From assembly GCF_000466745.1 (NCBI RefSeq), contig NZ_ANNI01000003.1, forward strand, positions 496,001 to 560,000: a stretch of DNA of 64,000 bases, read 5' to 3'. The position numbers and the translations under genes were made by a program. Shown here piece after piece: positions 1 through 8,143 of the stretch. Below the pieces are notes generated by a model. It searched no databases. It was not told where the DNA came from and saw only the letters and a list, made by a program, of their open reading frames with translations. Positions within the stretch are counted from its first letter, which is position 1. Each line of letters begins with the position of its first letter. The DNA is from Campylobacter concisus ATCC 51562 (lineage in GTDB: Bacteria; Campylobacterota; Campylobacteria; Campylobacterales; Campylobacteraceae).

Positions 1-404
1 TCAAGCTGACTCTGAAGAGATAAGAAATTTTGATTTGCTTTTAGCTCTGGATAGTTCTCACTAACTGCCATAAGCCTGCCAAGTGCCAAGCCAAATGAGC
101 TTTGTGCTGTCATAAATTCTTTCATCTTAGCTTCATCGCTAAGACCACTTGCATCAACGCTTACTTGCATGCTCTTGCTTCTAGCATTTGCCACATCTTC
201 AAAAATTTTTTGTTCATGGGCTGCGTAGCCTTTTACAGTTTCAACCAAATTTGGCACAAGCTCAGCTCTTCTTTTATATTGATTTAACACCTGTGACCAC
301 TTTGCATTTACATTTTCATCAAGCGCAACAAATGAATTTATATACTTAAAAACACCAAAAGCAAGTGCAGCAATAACTATAATAACGGCTATTAAATTTT
401 TCAC
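1..404 (-). CDS. lemA: LemA family protein (3' end outside window)
   Basis: This is the N-terminal ~134 residues of a LemA-type protein, a membrane-anchored, helix-rich family of uncertain function. The start is GTG at 402-404, preceded by an AAGGAG ribosome-binding site. The protein opens with one hydrophobic segment (about residues 4-17) followed by the family-typical sequence around NAKWSQVLNQYKRRAELVPNL (split here as NAKWSQVLNQ and RRAELVPNL), then VETVKGYA and a helical region. The frame stays open to the window edge, so the C-terminus is missing. It is transcribed in the same direction as the adhesin gene upstream of it, but a strong hairpin separates the two, so it is probably a separate unit. 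Family assignment is firm; cellular role is not known from sequence. Confidence 0.85.
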   Translation of the reverse strand, partial: MKNLIAVIIVIAALAFGVFKYINSFVALDENVNAKWSQVLNQYKRRAELVPNLVETVKGYAAHEQKIFEDVANARSKSMQVSVDASGLSDEAKMKEFMTAQSSFGLALGRLMAVSENYPELKANQNFLSLQSQL

Positions 405-469
405 ATTTTCTCCTTTAAGGAGCAAATATTAGTAAAACAAGACTTAAAAAATAATGTGAGTTTGAGTTT

Positions 470-499
470 AAAATGAGTGCGAATTTACGCACTCATTTT
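470..499 (-). terminator. Rho-independent terminator after the adhesin gene
   Basis: There is a perfect 12-bp inverted repeat (AAAATGAGTGCG / CGCACTCATTTT) with a 6-nt loop. It begins five bases after the adhesin stop codon, and the downstream arm ends in TTTT on the minus strand. It separates the adhesin from lemA. Confidence 0.8.
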
Positions 500-504
500 G
501 GGGA

Positions 505-3500
505 TTAAAGATCGGTGTGGATTTTGTCGTCTATTTGGATATGGATAGTCTTTCCATTTATTTGATCTATGCTTGAGTAGCCTTTAAAGCCACTAGCGTC
601 GTAGTTAGAGTCACGATCCCATTTGTGATCTAGATCAACTTTTGTGATTTTATTGCCATTAGCATCAACATCACCACCTTTTATCTTAAGCACCGTATCA
701 GGGTTATCAGTGATATCAAGGATATTTTGTACATTAAATTTGATCTCTGTCTTTCCTTTAAGCTCAAGATTTTCAAAGCTTTCCACTTTTGAATCAAGAT
801 TAGAAATATTGTTAAAGTTAACTTTGTCGCCATCAAAGACCAAAGTATCGTTGCCTTCGCCACCTTTCATGTCTTTACTTGCGTCAAATTTAACCGTATA
901 GTTTTCAACGCCTATATGAAGTGGTTTATAAGGCTCGTAAGACTTGGACTCTAAGCCATCTGAAGTTTTAAGTGAGGCTTTAACATTTAGATCATAGGCT
1001 GATCTTGCATTGATATCAAGCTCTTGGTCAAATGTGCCTTTTGCTATATCTGCAGCTGATAGAGTATATGTTGCGGTCTTAGTTAATGCATGGTGGTTGT
1101 CTGGATCAGTGTATTTAAACTCTACCGTATCTCCATTTCTAGCATCTTCATTAAGATAAACTTTAACCGTAGTAGATCTTTCGCCATTTTCTGAGGTTTT
1201 TATATCCTTATTAAACATGATGCCTCTTATAGCATCGGTCTCAGCATGTGCTGTATCGCTTACTGTTTTGCTCTCGCCAAATGTGTCAGTTAGAGTAACT
1301 TCAGCTTTTGTTTCTTTATCAACTGCGATAGTAGCATCAAGATCAAGTGGAGTATCTCTGCCAAGCGTTTGTTGAGAATTATCATCTAAATTTTTAAGTG
1401 TAATTTTTCCATTTACATCTTTTCCCATAACTTCATAATGTTTAGTTAAGATAGATCCGTTAGGATTTGTTATCTTAACATCTATCTTATCGCCAGCTAT
1501 AACACTTCCTGGGATAGAAACATGAACCTTTGAAATTTTACTACCTGACTCATCTCTTGAGATAATGCCATTGTCGTTTTTGTCAGCAACTATGCTTACA
1601 CTTAATCCCGCTTCACTTAAAGGTGCAAGTTTAGCTTTTGCTTCGCTACTAGTTGTAGTCTCAGCACCATTTGTTATAGTAGCTACTGCACTAGTTTCGC
1701 GACCTGGAAGCATAGCAACGCCAGGAATTTTTATAGTATTGTTTGCTAACTGTGTAGTAACATGAGTAGTATCATCTGTAAGTGAAATTTTACCATTAGC
1801 AGTTTTTGAAACTGTGTAATTTATTGTCCTATCAGCCGTAGTACCATCGGCTTTAGGCTCTTTTATAGTTACTGCTATCTTATCACCATTTGTGACATTA
1901 TGCGGCACCTGAACGCTTATAATTGTCTTTTTTATATCATTGTCCAAAATAGCTTCATCTCTGTCTATTACATTGTCTCTACTTGCATTATCTTCAACAA
2001 ATTCAATCTTTAAATTTTTAGTATCTACTGACTCCAATGTAGCTTTAGCTGTCTTTGTTACTCCATTTATAGTAGCTTCAACCACTGCTGGATGATCTTT
2101 ATCTATATGAACATTAGAAATTTTTAGTTTATTTCCTGGCTCAAGTGCGACAAGGCTGCCACCTGCATCTTTTATGGTAACGTTTGTACCATCATTTGAA
2201 GCAACGGTATAAGTTTTCTCTGCCCCACCATTTACCTTAACTTTTATAGTATCACCACTATTTACAGTGGTTGGGATTTGAAGTGTTGCCGAAGTGGTAT
2301 TTAAATTTCCATCCTTCATAGCTTCATCTCTACTTAGAACTCCGTTTCTATCTTTATCCTCATCAATAAATAGCCTAAAGCCTGTTCCAGAACCGCTACC
2401 TTGAGCATCAAGCGTAATATCGCTATTTGTCTCAACCTTATCAGCACCAGTATTATCAGTAACCTTGGCATTAATGATAGTCTTATGATCTTCTGTTAAG
2501 CCAAGTGTATATTTGACTACCTTATTGCTATCAGCATCGTCGGTAATATCAAGCTCTTCACTACCATTTTTGGCTATTAATTTGCCGTTATTGTCTTTTA
2601 CTATCTCATATGTCTTGGTCATTTTATTGTTTGGCGTGTCTTCGTTGTGTGACTCTACTATTAATTTATCACCTAAAACAAAATTTGAAGGAAGCTTGAT
2701 AGTTGCTATAGTAGTCGCTCCAGTTGCCTCTGCACTACCCAAAATACCATCATTATTGGTATCTTTTTCAAAAGTTATCTCCATATCTTCATGAAGCTTT
2801 TCAAGAGTATTATGATTTTGAGCTTCGGCTTTCTTGCCGCCACTTGCATCGGTAGTCTCAGTAGTTACATTAATTGTCTTGCCAGCAATTATCTCTACGC
2901 CAGGAATTTCTATCTCATTTTTATCACTTGCAGTTATAGAAGTATGAGTAGAAGTATCTTCTAGTATGATTTTACCGCTTGGATCTCTACCTGTAACCTT
3001 ATAAGTTTTAGGTGAAGTGCCATTATCTATTTTTACAGTTACCACATCACCAGCTATAACATTATTTGGCACTTTTACTACTACTGTAGTTTTATGTAGG
3101 TCGCCATCTGCGTCCTTGCTCTCTGCTCTTGTTAAGGATACGTTACGGTCAGCGTCCTCTTTGAAATATACCGCCATATCGTTTATATTTGAGATAGTAA
3201 CCGTGCTTGTATCTTCTGCATGCTGAATACCATCTTTATCTTTTATCTCAGCTGTTACTTTAGTTTCTAGACCAGTCGCTGTTTTAATGCCAGAAATTTT
3301 AAAGCTTCTACCATCTGTTTCTGTATCTACTTTATTACCATCGCTATCTTTTACAAAGAACTTACCATTATTATCTTTTCCAATAGTATATTTTATTTCT
3401 CTAGCAGTAGCTTCATTTGGCTCTTTTATAGTTACAGTTAGTTTATCTCCACTTACTGCATTTTTAGGAAGCTTTATAGTGACTGTTGTGCTATTAAGAT

Positions 3501-5424
3501 CATCTTTGCTGATAGCTTGCTCTCTAGTCATAGTTTTAGCTCCATCAGCTTCATCAAAGATAACTTCTGGTTTTTTTACATGCTCTAAACTAGCCGATAC
3601 TTCTGGCTCATTTATATATGTATGTCTATCTGGATTTAAATTTGTAACTTTGGCCTTAATAGTCGTATCTTCTCCATGCTTTAGTTGGATACCAGAAACA
3701 TTGATGATGTATTGATTATCACCTGCTTTTATAGGCGTTAAAACATTAGAAGTTCCATTTTCTGTTACACTAGTTACGACACCTTTACTATCCATATGTA
3801 TAGTAAATTCTCTTGTATAAGTTTTAGAAGGATTATTTACAGGATCATCAGGATCAGGTCCAGTAATAGTTAGCGTAAGCTTATCGCCATTATCAATTTT
3901 ATTTGGCAGAGTAATCCTTGCTGTGGTTTTATTTACTTCATTGTCATCAGTACTTTCTTGTCTTGAAATTTCATGAAGAGTCTTTTCTTCTGGTAATGTC
4001 ATTTCTAAATTTCTGCCAATAGGCATTACACTATCTTGATCTGACTCTTCACTTTTTCGAACATTGTTTTTATCTACCACATGAACACTAGCTGATGTTC
4101 TTACATCTGGAAATATCGGAAGAGATGTATTTACTTTTTGATTATCAATCATCTCTTGTGTAAGAGAAATTTCTTTTGTTGTATCTTGCTTAGTTAGTGG
4201 ATCGGTATAAGTTATAACGATCTTATCACCAACAACTACATCTTTTGGTAAAGTTATCTCTACTATCGTGCTTCTAAAGTTATTGTCTTGACTATTTTCT
4301 GGATCATATAAATAGCCATTGTTGTCTTGATCTTCTGTAAATGTTAAAGTAGGCTTTACGTCGGTAACAGTAGAGTCACTTGCAGTTGCACTTCTCATTG
4401 TGTTTGTGCTATCTGCTACGTAAGCTTCTACTTTTGAAGACTTGCCGTGTTCAACTGGCATATCGTCTATCTTATATCCATTCTTTATTATGTCTTCATT
4501 AATAGGTACATTTCTAGGCTCGATTGTGCCATCAGGTTTTGTCAAAGTTACATGAAGTATATCTCCAACAATCACATCCTTTACAGTTATAAGAACTGGA
4601 GTTTCATTTAGATTACCATCTTTATTATTTTCAGTATATGTTAATAGATTATTATCAGGACTGTTATCCTCTGTAAATTTAACCTCTGGAGCACTAAAGC
4701 CACTTGAAGTTACGCTATCTTCACTTCTGCCACTAACATTTCCTTGAAAATTTGTAATAGTTGCATCAACTTTTGAAATTTTGCCAGTCTGTATTGGTGC
4801 ATCAAACTGATAACCATTACTTATAATAGTTGGAGTGATAGGAATTGTTTTATTTTCAGTATTACCATCTGGCTTAGTTATAGTGATATTTAGTATATCT
4901 CCGGCCCTTACTGTGCCATCATTTGGAATTGTAATAAGAACTTTTGACGTATTTAAATTTGTATCGCGTGCATGCTCAACCCTACTTAAAGTACCATCGT
5001 TATTAAGATCGCTTATAAAAGTTACAAGAGGATTGCTTGGGATTATAGTATCATCTCCACCATTGTATCCGCTTATTGGGCTATCGTATGATGCAAAAGC
5101 TCTGTTTGCATCACTTAAATTTCTATATGTTGCATTAATATTTGAATAGTGGCCACCCTCAGCAAATTTAGCATCACTTAGGCTAACACCATCTCCGCCA
5201 CCAGCAGCAGCGTTTCCACCAGCAGCAGTCTCTTCAAGTTTTGTTAGATCTCCGCCATTTAAAATAGCATTTTGCAAATCACTAACATCTGCCAAGCCTT
5301 CTGCGCCTATAGTACTTTGATTTAAAGCAAGTGTATCATTGCCTACAATCGTAATCTCTTTTCCATTATTTGAAACGATTGTTATTTTATCAGCGGCATC
5401 ACTTGTCTTGATGCTCTCTCCCAT
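505..5424 (-). CDS. LapA-type giant repeat adhesin, T1SS substrate (5' end frameshifted)
   Basis: This is a 1,639-residue reading frame of a secreted repeat adhesin. The first ~65 residues are the second part of a retention module (DAADKITI, GKEITIVGNDTL). They are followed at residues 66-69 by TAAG inside an Ala/Gly-rich linker; TAAG is the motif cut by LapG-type proteases in LapA adhesins. From about residue 135 to 1505 there are about eleven degenerate units of 100-130 residues. Many open with an acidic Asp/Asn loop (for example DLNNDGTLSR, DTNNDGILGS, DKDRNGVLSR) and contain a VxxGDxxxVT strand. The C-terminus carries an RTX-like GGEGNDTLVFDG and a probable type I secretion signal. The true start is TTG at 5528 in another frame: a 2-nt excess in a CT run (5449-5459) breaks the frame, and a TGA lies at 5458-5460 in this one. 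Translation from the ATG at 5424 would lack the first 34 residues. No T1SS genes lie nearby. Confidence 0.8.
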   Translation of the reverse strand: MGESIKTSDAADKITIVSNNGKEITIVGNDTLALNQSTIGAEGLADVSDLQNAILNGGDLTKLEETAAGGNAAAGGGDGVSLSDAKFAEGGHYSNINATYRNLSDANRAFASYDSPISGYNGGDDTIIPSNPLVTFISDLNNDGTLSRVEHARDTNLNTSKVLITIPNDGTVRAGDILNITITKPDGNTENKTIPITPTIISNGYQFDAPIQTGKISKVDATITNFQGNVSGRSEDSVTSSGFSAPEVKFTEDNSPDNNLLTYTENNKDGNLNETPVLITVKDVIVGDILHVTLTKPDGTIEPRNVPINEDIIKNGYKIDDMPVEHGKSSKVEAYVADSTNTMRSATASDSTVTDVKPTLTFTEDQDNNGYLYDPENSQDNNFRSTIVEITLPKDVVVGDKIVITYTDPLTKQDTTKEISLTQEMIDNQKVNTSLPIFPDVRTSASVHVVDKNNVRKSEESDQDSVMPIGRNLEMTLPEEKTLHEISRQESTDDNEVNKTTARITLPNKIDNGDKLTLTITGPDPDDPVNNPSKTYTREFTIHMDSKGVVTSVTENGTSNVLTPIKAGDNQYIINVSGIQLKHGEDTTIKAKVTNLNPDRHTYINEPEVSASLEHVKKPEVIFDEADGAKTMTREQAISKDDLNSTTVTIKLPKNAVSGDKLTVTIKEPNEATAREIKYTIGKDNNGKFFVKDSDGNKVDTETDGRSFKISGIKTATGLETKVTAEIKDKDGIQHAEDTSTVTISNINDMAVYFKEDADRNVSLTRAESKDADGDLHKTTVVVKVPNNVIAGDVVTVKIDNGTSPKTYKVTGRDPSGKIILEDTSTHTSITASDKNEIEIPGVEIIAGKTINVTTETTDASGGKKAEAQNHNTLEKLHEDMEITFEKDTNNDGILGSAEATGATTIATIKLPSNFVLGDKLIVESHNEDTPNNKMTKTYEIVKDNNGKLIAKNGSEELDITDDADSNKVVKYTLGLTEDHKTIINAKVTDNTGADKVETNSDITLDAQGSGSGTGFRLFIDEDKDRNGVLSRDEAMKDGNLNTTSATLQIPTTVNSGDTIKVKVNGGAEKTYTVASNDGTNVTIKDAGGSLVALEPGNKLKISNVHIDKDHPAVVEATINGVTKTAKATLESVDTKNLKIEFVEDNASRDNVIDRDEAILDNDIKKTIISVQVPHNVTNGDKIAVTIKEPKADGTTADRTINYTVSKTANGKISLTDDTTHVTTQLANNTIKIPGVAMLPGRETSAVATITNGAETTTSSEAKAKLAPLSEAGLSVSIVADKNDNGIISRDESGSKISKVHVSIPGSVIAGDKIDVKITNPNGSILTKHYEVMGKDVNGKITLKNLDDNSQQTLGRDTPLDLDATIAVDKETKAEVTLTDTFGESKTVSDTAHAETDAIRGIMFNKDIKTSENGERSTTVKVYLNEDARNGDTVEFKYTDPDNHHALTKTATYTLSAADIAKGTFDQELDINARSAYDLNVKASLKTSDGLESKSYEPYKPLHIGVENYTVKFDASKDMKGGEGNDTLVFDGDKVNFNNISNLDSKVESFENLELKGKTEIKFNVQNILDITDNPDTVLKIKGGDVDANGNKITKVDLDHKWDRDSNYDASGFKGYSSIDQINGKTIHIQIDDKIHTDL
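930..5022 (-). repeat. About eleven degenerate ~125-residue coding repeats of the adhesin
   Basis: The repeats are visible in the protein, not as identical DNA. Each unit follows the pattern [FI]xED-x-[DN]xx[DN][GN]xLxRxEA, D-x-[DN]L-x-x-T, VxVxxPxxVxxGDxVxVTI, and then a K/A-rich strand. The loop resembles an EF-hand/dockerin calcium loop in at least five units and is degenerate in the others. The DNA is well diverged between units, which argues against recent duplication. Confidence 0.7.
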
Positions 5425-5444
5425 ATAAAGGATGTCACCTACTT

Positions 5445-5528
5445 TTAGCTCTCTCTCTCATTTCCGTTTTGATCGATAGCAACTGCCTTGCCACTAATAA
5501 ATTTTACTACTCCAGCTTCTTTAGCCAA
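5445..5528 (-). pseudogene. Out-of-frame start of the adhesin (retention-module N-terminus)
   Basis: A TTG start at 5526-5528 has a good ribosome-binding site (TAAGGAG, 5534-5540). It encodes MAKEAGVVKFISGKAVAIDQ followed by NGNERES, then stops at TAA (5445-5447). Removing one CT unit from the run at 5449-5459 makes the frame read on as NGNERELKVGDILYMGES into the large adhesin frame. That would give a continuous protein of 1,673 residues with the retention module intact. The peptide as it stands is 27 residues and is not expected to function alone. Confidence 0.75.
5449..5459 (-). repeat. (CT)5C dinucleotide run at the adhesin frameshift
   Basis: The plus strand reads CTCTCTCTCTC, five CT units plus C. 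On the coding strand this is GAGAGAGAGAG. Four units would keep the retention module in frame; five do not. It is a possible slipped-strand switch or a fixed mutation. Confidence 0.7.
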
Positions 5529-5540
5529 GATTACTCCTTA

Positions 5541-6016
5541 TTATTATTTTTGTATTATTTAAATTTTTACGTGATTATATACTATCTTTATAAGATATAA
5601 CTTTATATGAGAAATTTTATCTTTTAAGAAAAAAATATATTAAATAAATATATAAATTCCAAATGTCAATAGTTTGTAAAAAGCGAATTATAAGCTTTTA
5701 TCAAAAAATAGCTTTTTGATTATCAATATAATTAATTAAGCAAAATATAATACTTTTTATAATAAAAAATTAATTTAAGATATTTTTAATTAGTTTGAAA
5801 CAACAATATAACCAAAAAAATCATAATTTTTCAAAAAATATGCGATCGCCACAAAATTTTACTTATAAATTTCAAATAAATCATCAGTCTAAAATCTACA
5901 AACTTATAGTTAAGTTTTACTAGCTAAGCAATTTTCTAACACGGAAAATTTTATATAAAGATATTTAAAAAATAATGTTAAACAATAATAAAAAATTTAT
6001 GATTATCTATAAATAG
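5541..6016. other. AT-rich intergenic region upstream of the adhesin
   Basis: These ~475 bases are very AT-rich and contain many stops in all frames. Apart from the -10 box at 5574-5579, no gene, RNA or repeat is recognised. The long spacer may hold regulatory sites for the adhesin. Confidence 0.5.
5574..5579 (-). promoter_or_regulatory. -10 box of the adhesin promoter
   Basis: On the minus strand there is a TATAAT (in AGTATATAAT) 45 nt upstream of the TTG start and its TAAGGAG site. Campylobacter promoters usually have a conserved -10 and a poorly conserved -35, so only the -10 is claimed. Confidence 0.5.
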
Positions 6017-6107
6017 TGGCGGACAGAGAGGGATTTGAACCCTCGAGCCCCGATTAAGAGCTGCACCCTTAGCAGGGGTGTGGTTTCAGCCACTCACCCA
6101 TCTGTCC
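6017..6107 (-). tRNA. tRNA-Ser (anticodon GCT)
   Basis: On the minus strand the acceptor GGACAGA pairs with TCTGTCC and is followed by discriminator G and an encoded CCA. The anticodon arm is CACCC-CTGCTAA-GGGTG, giving anticodon GCT, which reads AGC/AGU. A long variable arm typical of tRNA-Ser follows, then a T-arm with GGTTCAAATCC. Confidence 0.95.
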
Positions 6108-6122
6108 ATAAAAAGAAATCGC

Positions 6123-6128
6123 ATTATA
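6123..6128 (-). promoter_or_regulatory. -10 box of the tRNA-Ser promoter
   Basis: TATAAT on the minus strand lies 15 nt upstream of the tRNA 5' end, which is a suitable distance for a tRNA gene promoter. Confidence 0.5.
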
Positions 6129-6545
6129 ATTGAAGGCCGCTGATATCTTGCTTAAATTTACATTTCACAATTGCAGACCTCAGATAGAAAATCTAAAAAC
6201 AAAAATTTATAATTTTAGTCCTTTTAAGGCTACCATTTTAGCTTGGCTTTGTCTAGGTGCGGCGTATTGGCGTAGTAGCAAATCATACGATAAAACATAT
6301 AAAAACGCCTATCGCTACCGCGACCAAACGCCTTTGTGCACTCGAACATCTTGCTATGATCCGCGCACCATTTAGTAAAGCGATATCCTTAACCAAGTGC
6401 TAGTAGATACGCTTTAGCCGCTCAGCCAACAAGAGGATTTTCTTAAAATCACTCAAATTTAGCTCCTCACTTCGCTTTGATATCATCTTCACGCAACATT
6501 TTGTAAAAAAGCTTAGTTAAAAACCACTTCACACAAGTTCAAATT
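6129..6545. other. Intergenic region without a convincing gene
   Basis: An 81-codon plus-strand frame (6130-6375) has no recognisable domain and no good ribosome-binding site. The minus strand holds short open pieces broken by stops, one starting after a GAGGAG-like site near 6460. These could be gene debris. A 20-base stretch at 6411-6430 resembles a tRNA D-arm but has no tRNA around it. Confidence 0.4.
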
Positions 6546-7226
6546 TTAAATTTGCTCCAAAATTCTTTCGCAAATTTCTCTTGGATTTGCATTTTCATAA
6601 ATCGGCCTGCCAACAACTATAAAGTCGCTATCTTCTTTCTTTGCACTCACTAAGTTTGCTACTCTTTTTTGATCTCCAGCGCTCTCTCCAAAAGGCCTAA
6701 CGCCAGGGCAAAGAGTGATGAATTTTTCATTTGTTACATCTTTGATGAGCTTACTTTCAAAAACAGAACAGACCATTCCATCAAGCCCTGCTTCAAAACT
6801 CATCTGGCTAAATTTCCTAACAGCTCTTGCGATCGTATCGTTATAAACAGCGTCAAACTCGCTCTCACTAAAGCTAGTAAGTGCCGATACTGCGAGCACC
6901 AAAGGACGGCTTCCAAGACCAGCTAGTCTATCCATAACTGTCTTCATCGCGCGTTCACCAGCGCTAGCATGCACATTTATCATATCTACGCCGATTTTTG
7001 AGACGACTTCAGCCGCATCCGCCATCGTATTTGGGATATCATAGAGCTTTAGATCGAGGAAAATTTTAAAATTTCCAAGTCCTTTTAGCTCTTCTATAAA
7101 TTTTGCCCCATCCCTAAGATAGCTTCTAAGTCCTACTTTTAGCCAAAGATCAAGCCCTTTTAGCTCACTAGCAAGGGCTAAGTTCTCTTCACAACTAGCC
7201 ATATCAAGTGCGACGCAGAGCTTCAC
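6546..7226 (-). CDS. pyrF: Orotidine 5'-phosphate decarboxylase
   Basis: PyrF catalyses the last step of UMP synthesis, decarboxylating OMP in the cytoplasm. At 226 residues it has the usual length. The catalytic D-x-K-x-x-D motif is present as DLKLYD (Asp58, Lys60, Asp63), and the phosphate-binding end of the barrel (FIVVGRPI) lies near residue 205. The start is GTG at 7226, overlapping the nusB stop by 4 nt (GTGA), so it is translationally coupled. It is the last gene of a ribH-nusB-pyrF run that has the same order in C. jejuni. Confidence 0.96.
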   Translation of the reverse strand: MKLCVALDMASCEENLALASELKGLDLWLKVGLRSYLRDGAKFIEELKGLGNFKIFLDLKLYDIPNTMADAAEVVSKIGVDMINVHASAGERAMKTVMDRLAGLGSRPLVLAVSALTSFSESEFDAVYNDTIARAVRKFSQMSFEAGLDGMVCSVFESKLIKDVTNEKFITLCPGVRPFGESAGDQKRVANLVSAKKEDSDFIVVGRPIYENANPREICERILEQI

Positions 7227-7618
7227 AGATCGCCCTTTAGCTTATCAAGTACGCCATTTATAAATTTTGGCGCCTGATCACTTCCAAGTTCTTTCGCAAG
7301 CTCGATCGCTTCGTTTATGATGACAGCCTTATCAGTTTGGCTAAATTTCATCTCATAAAGCCCAAGTCTAAGGATGGCAAGCTCAGTCGCACCAACCTTA
7401 CTAAAATCGCCGTCTTTTAGATATGGCTTTAAAATTTCATCTAGTTTTTCTTTATTTGCGAGCACCTCTTTAAAAGTCTGCTGTGCCTCACTTTTTCGCT
7501 CGTTTCTTATCTTTTTCTCTTCTAGAAATTCCTCTTCAAATGCAGCAGTTACCGGATTTATCTCATTTGAGTAGAGCAGCGAAACGACGGCCTGCCTAAC
7601 CTGATGACGAGTCGCCAT
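7223..7618 (-). CDS. nusB: Transcription antitermination factor NusB
   Basis: NusB binds boxA RNA together with S10 (NusE) and supports rRNA antitermination. The 131-residue all-helical protein begins [17 protein letters not shown] and contains the family signatures [13 protein letters not shown] and [12 protein letters not shown]. It lies 1 nt after ribH and overlaps pyrF by 4 nt, indicating one transcript. Confidence 0.96.
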   Translation of the reverse strand: MATRHQVRQAVVSLLYSNEINPVTAAFEEEFLEEKKIRNERKSEAQQTFKEVLANKEKLDEILKPYLKDGDFSKVGATELAILRLGLYEMKFSQTDKAVIINEAIELAKELGSDQAPKFINGVLDKLKGDL

Positions 7619-7619
7619 T

Positions 7620-8090
7620 TTACGCCTCCAAATTTTTATATAAGCTTAGCATCTCGATCACGCCCGTCATCGCTTCAAAGCCCTTATTTCCGGCCTTTGA
7701 GCCAGCTCGCTCGATGGCTTGTTCGATGCTATCTACCGTTAGTACGCCAAATGTCACCGGTTTGCCGTATTTTAGCGTAACGTTTGCGATGCCCTTGGTG
7801 GTCTCGGCGCTAACGTAGTCAAAGTGAGGCGTAGAGCCGCGGATCACCGCTCCCACGCAGCAAACGGCGTCAAATTTACCGCTAGCTAGCGCCTTTTCAA
7901 GCGCCATCGGTATCTCAAATGCGCCCGGCACCAAAATGAGGCTCAAATTCGCCTCATCCCCGCCGTGACGTAAAAATGCATCCCTCGCGCCCTCGACCAG
8001 CCTATCGGTGATGATATGATTAAATCTAGCGCCCACTATGGCGACCTTCTCGCCGCCTTTTAGAGCCAAATTTCCTTCGATTATTTTCAT
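7620..8090 (-). CDS. ribH: 6,7-dimethyl-8-ribityllumazine synthase
   Basis: RibH makes the lumazine precursor of riboflavin from 5-amino-6-ribitylaminouracil and dihydroxybutanone phosphate. It is 156 residues long. Conserved sites are VPGAFEIP (~54-61), the phosphate/active-site stretch [14 protein letters not shown] with catalytic His89, and FGVLTVDS. The start is ATG after AAGGAGAAATTA. The DNA is noticeably GC-richer than nusB-pyrF (34 of 60 bases at 7921-7980). In C. jejuni ribH directly follows kdsA; here a TonB receptor and two exporter genes lie between them. Confidence 0.96.
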   Translation of the reverse strand: MKIIEGNLALKGGEKVAIVGARFNHIITDRLVEGARDAFLRHGGDEANLSLILVPGAFEIPMALEKALASGKFDAVCCVGAVIRGSTPHFDYVSAETTKGIANVTLKYGKPVTFGVLTVDSIEQAIERAGSKAGNKGFEAMTGVIEMLSLYKNLEA

Positions 8091-8143
8091 TAATTTCTCC
8101 TTAGATTTTTGCCTAGTTTATCAAAATCTTATTTAAACTAAAG

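Noticed and set aside
3287..3715. 142-codon plus-strand frame within the adhesin gene, and similar ones at 1565, 2513, 3017, 4835
   Set aside because: They lie antisense to the repeat region and are Ser/Leu/Val-rich shadows of its Asp/Lys/Thr codon use, with no ribosome-binding sites.
6130..6375. 81-codon plus-strand frame after the tRNA gene
   Set aside because: It has no ribosome-binding site, no recognisable domain and low-complexity Tyr/Arg content.
6411..6430. Stretch resembling a tRNA-Ser D-arm (GTTGGCTGAGCGGC on the minus strand)
   Set aside because: No matching acceptor, anticodon or T-arm could be found around it.
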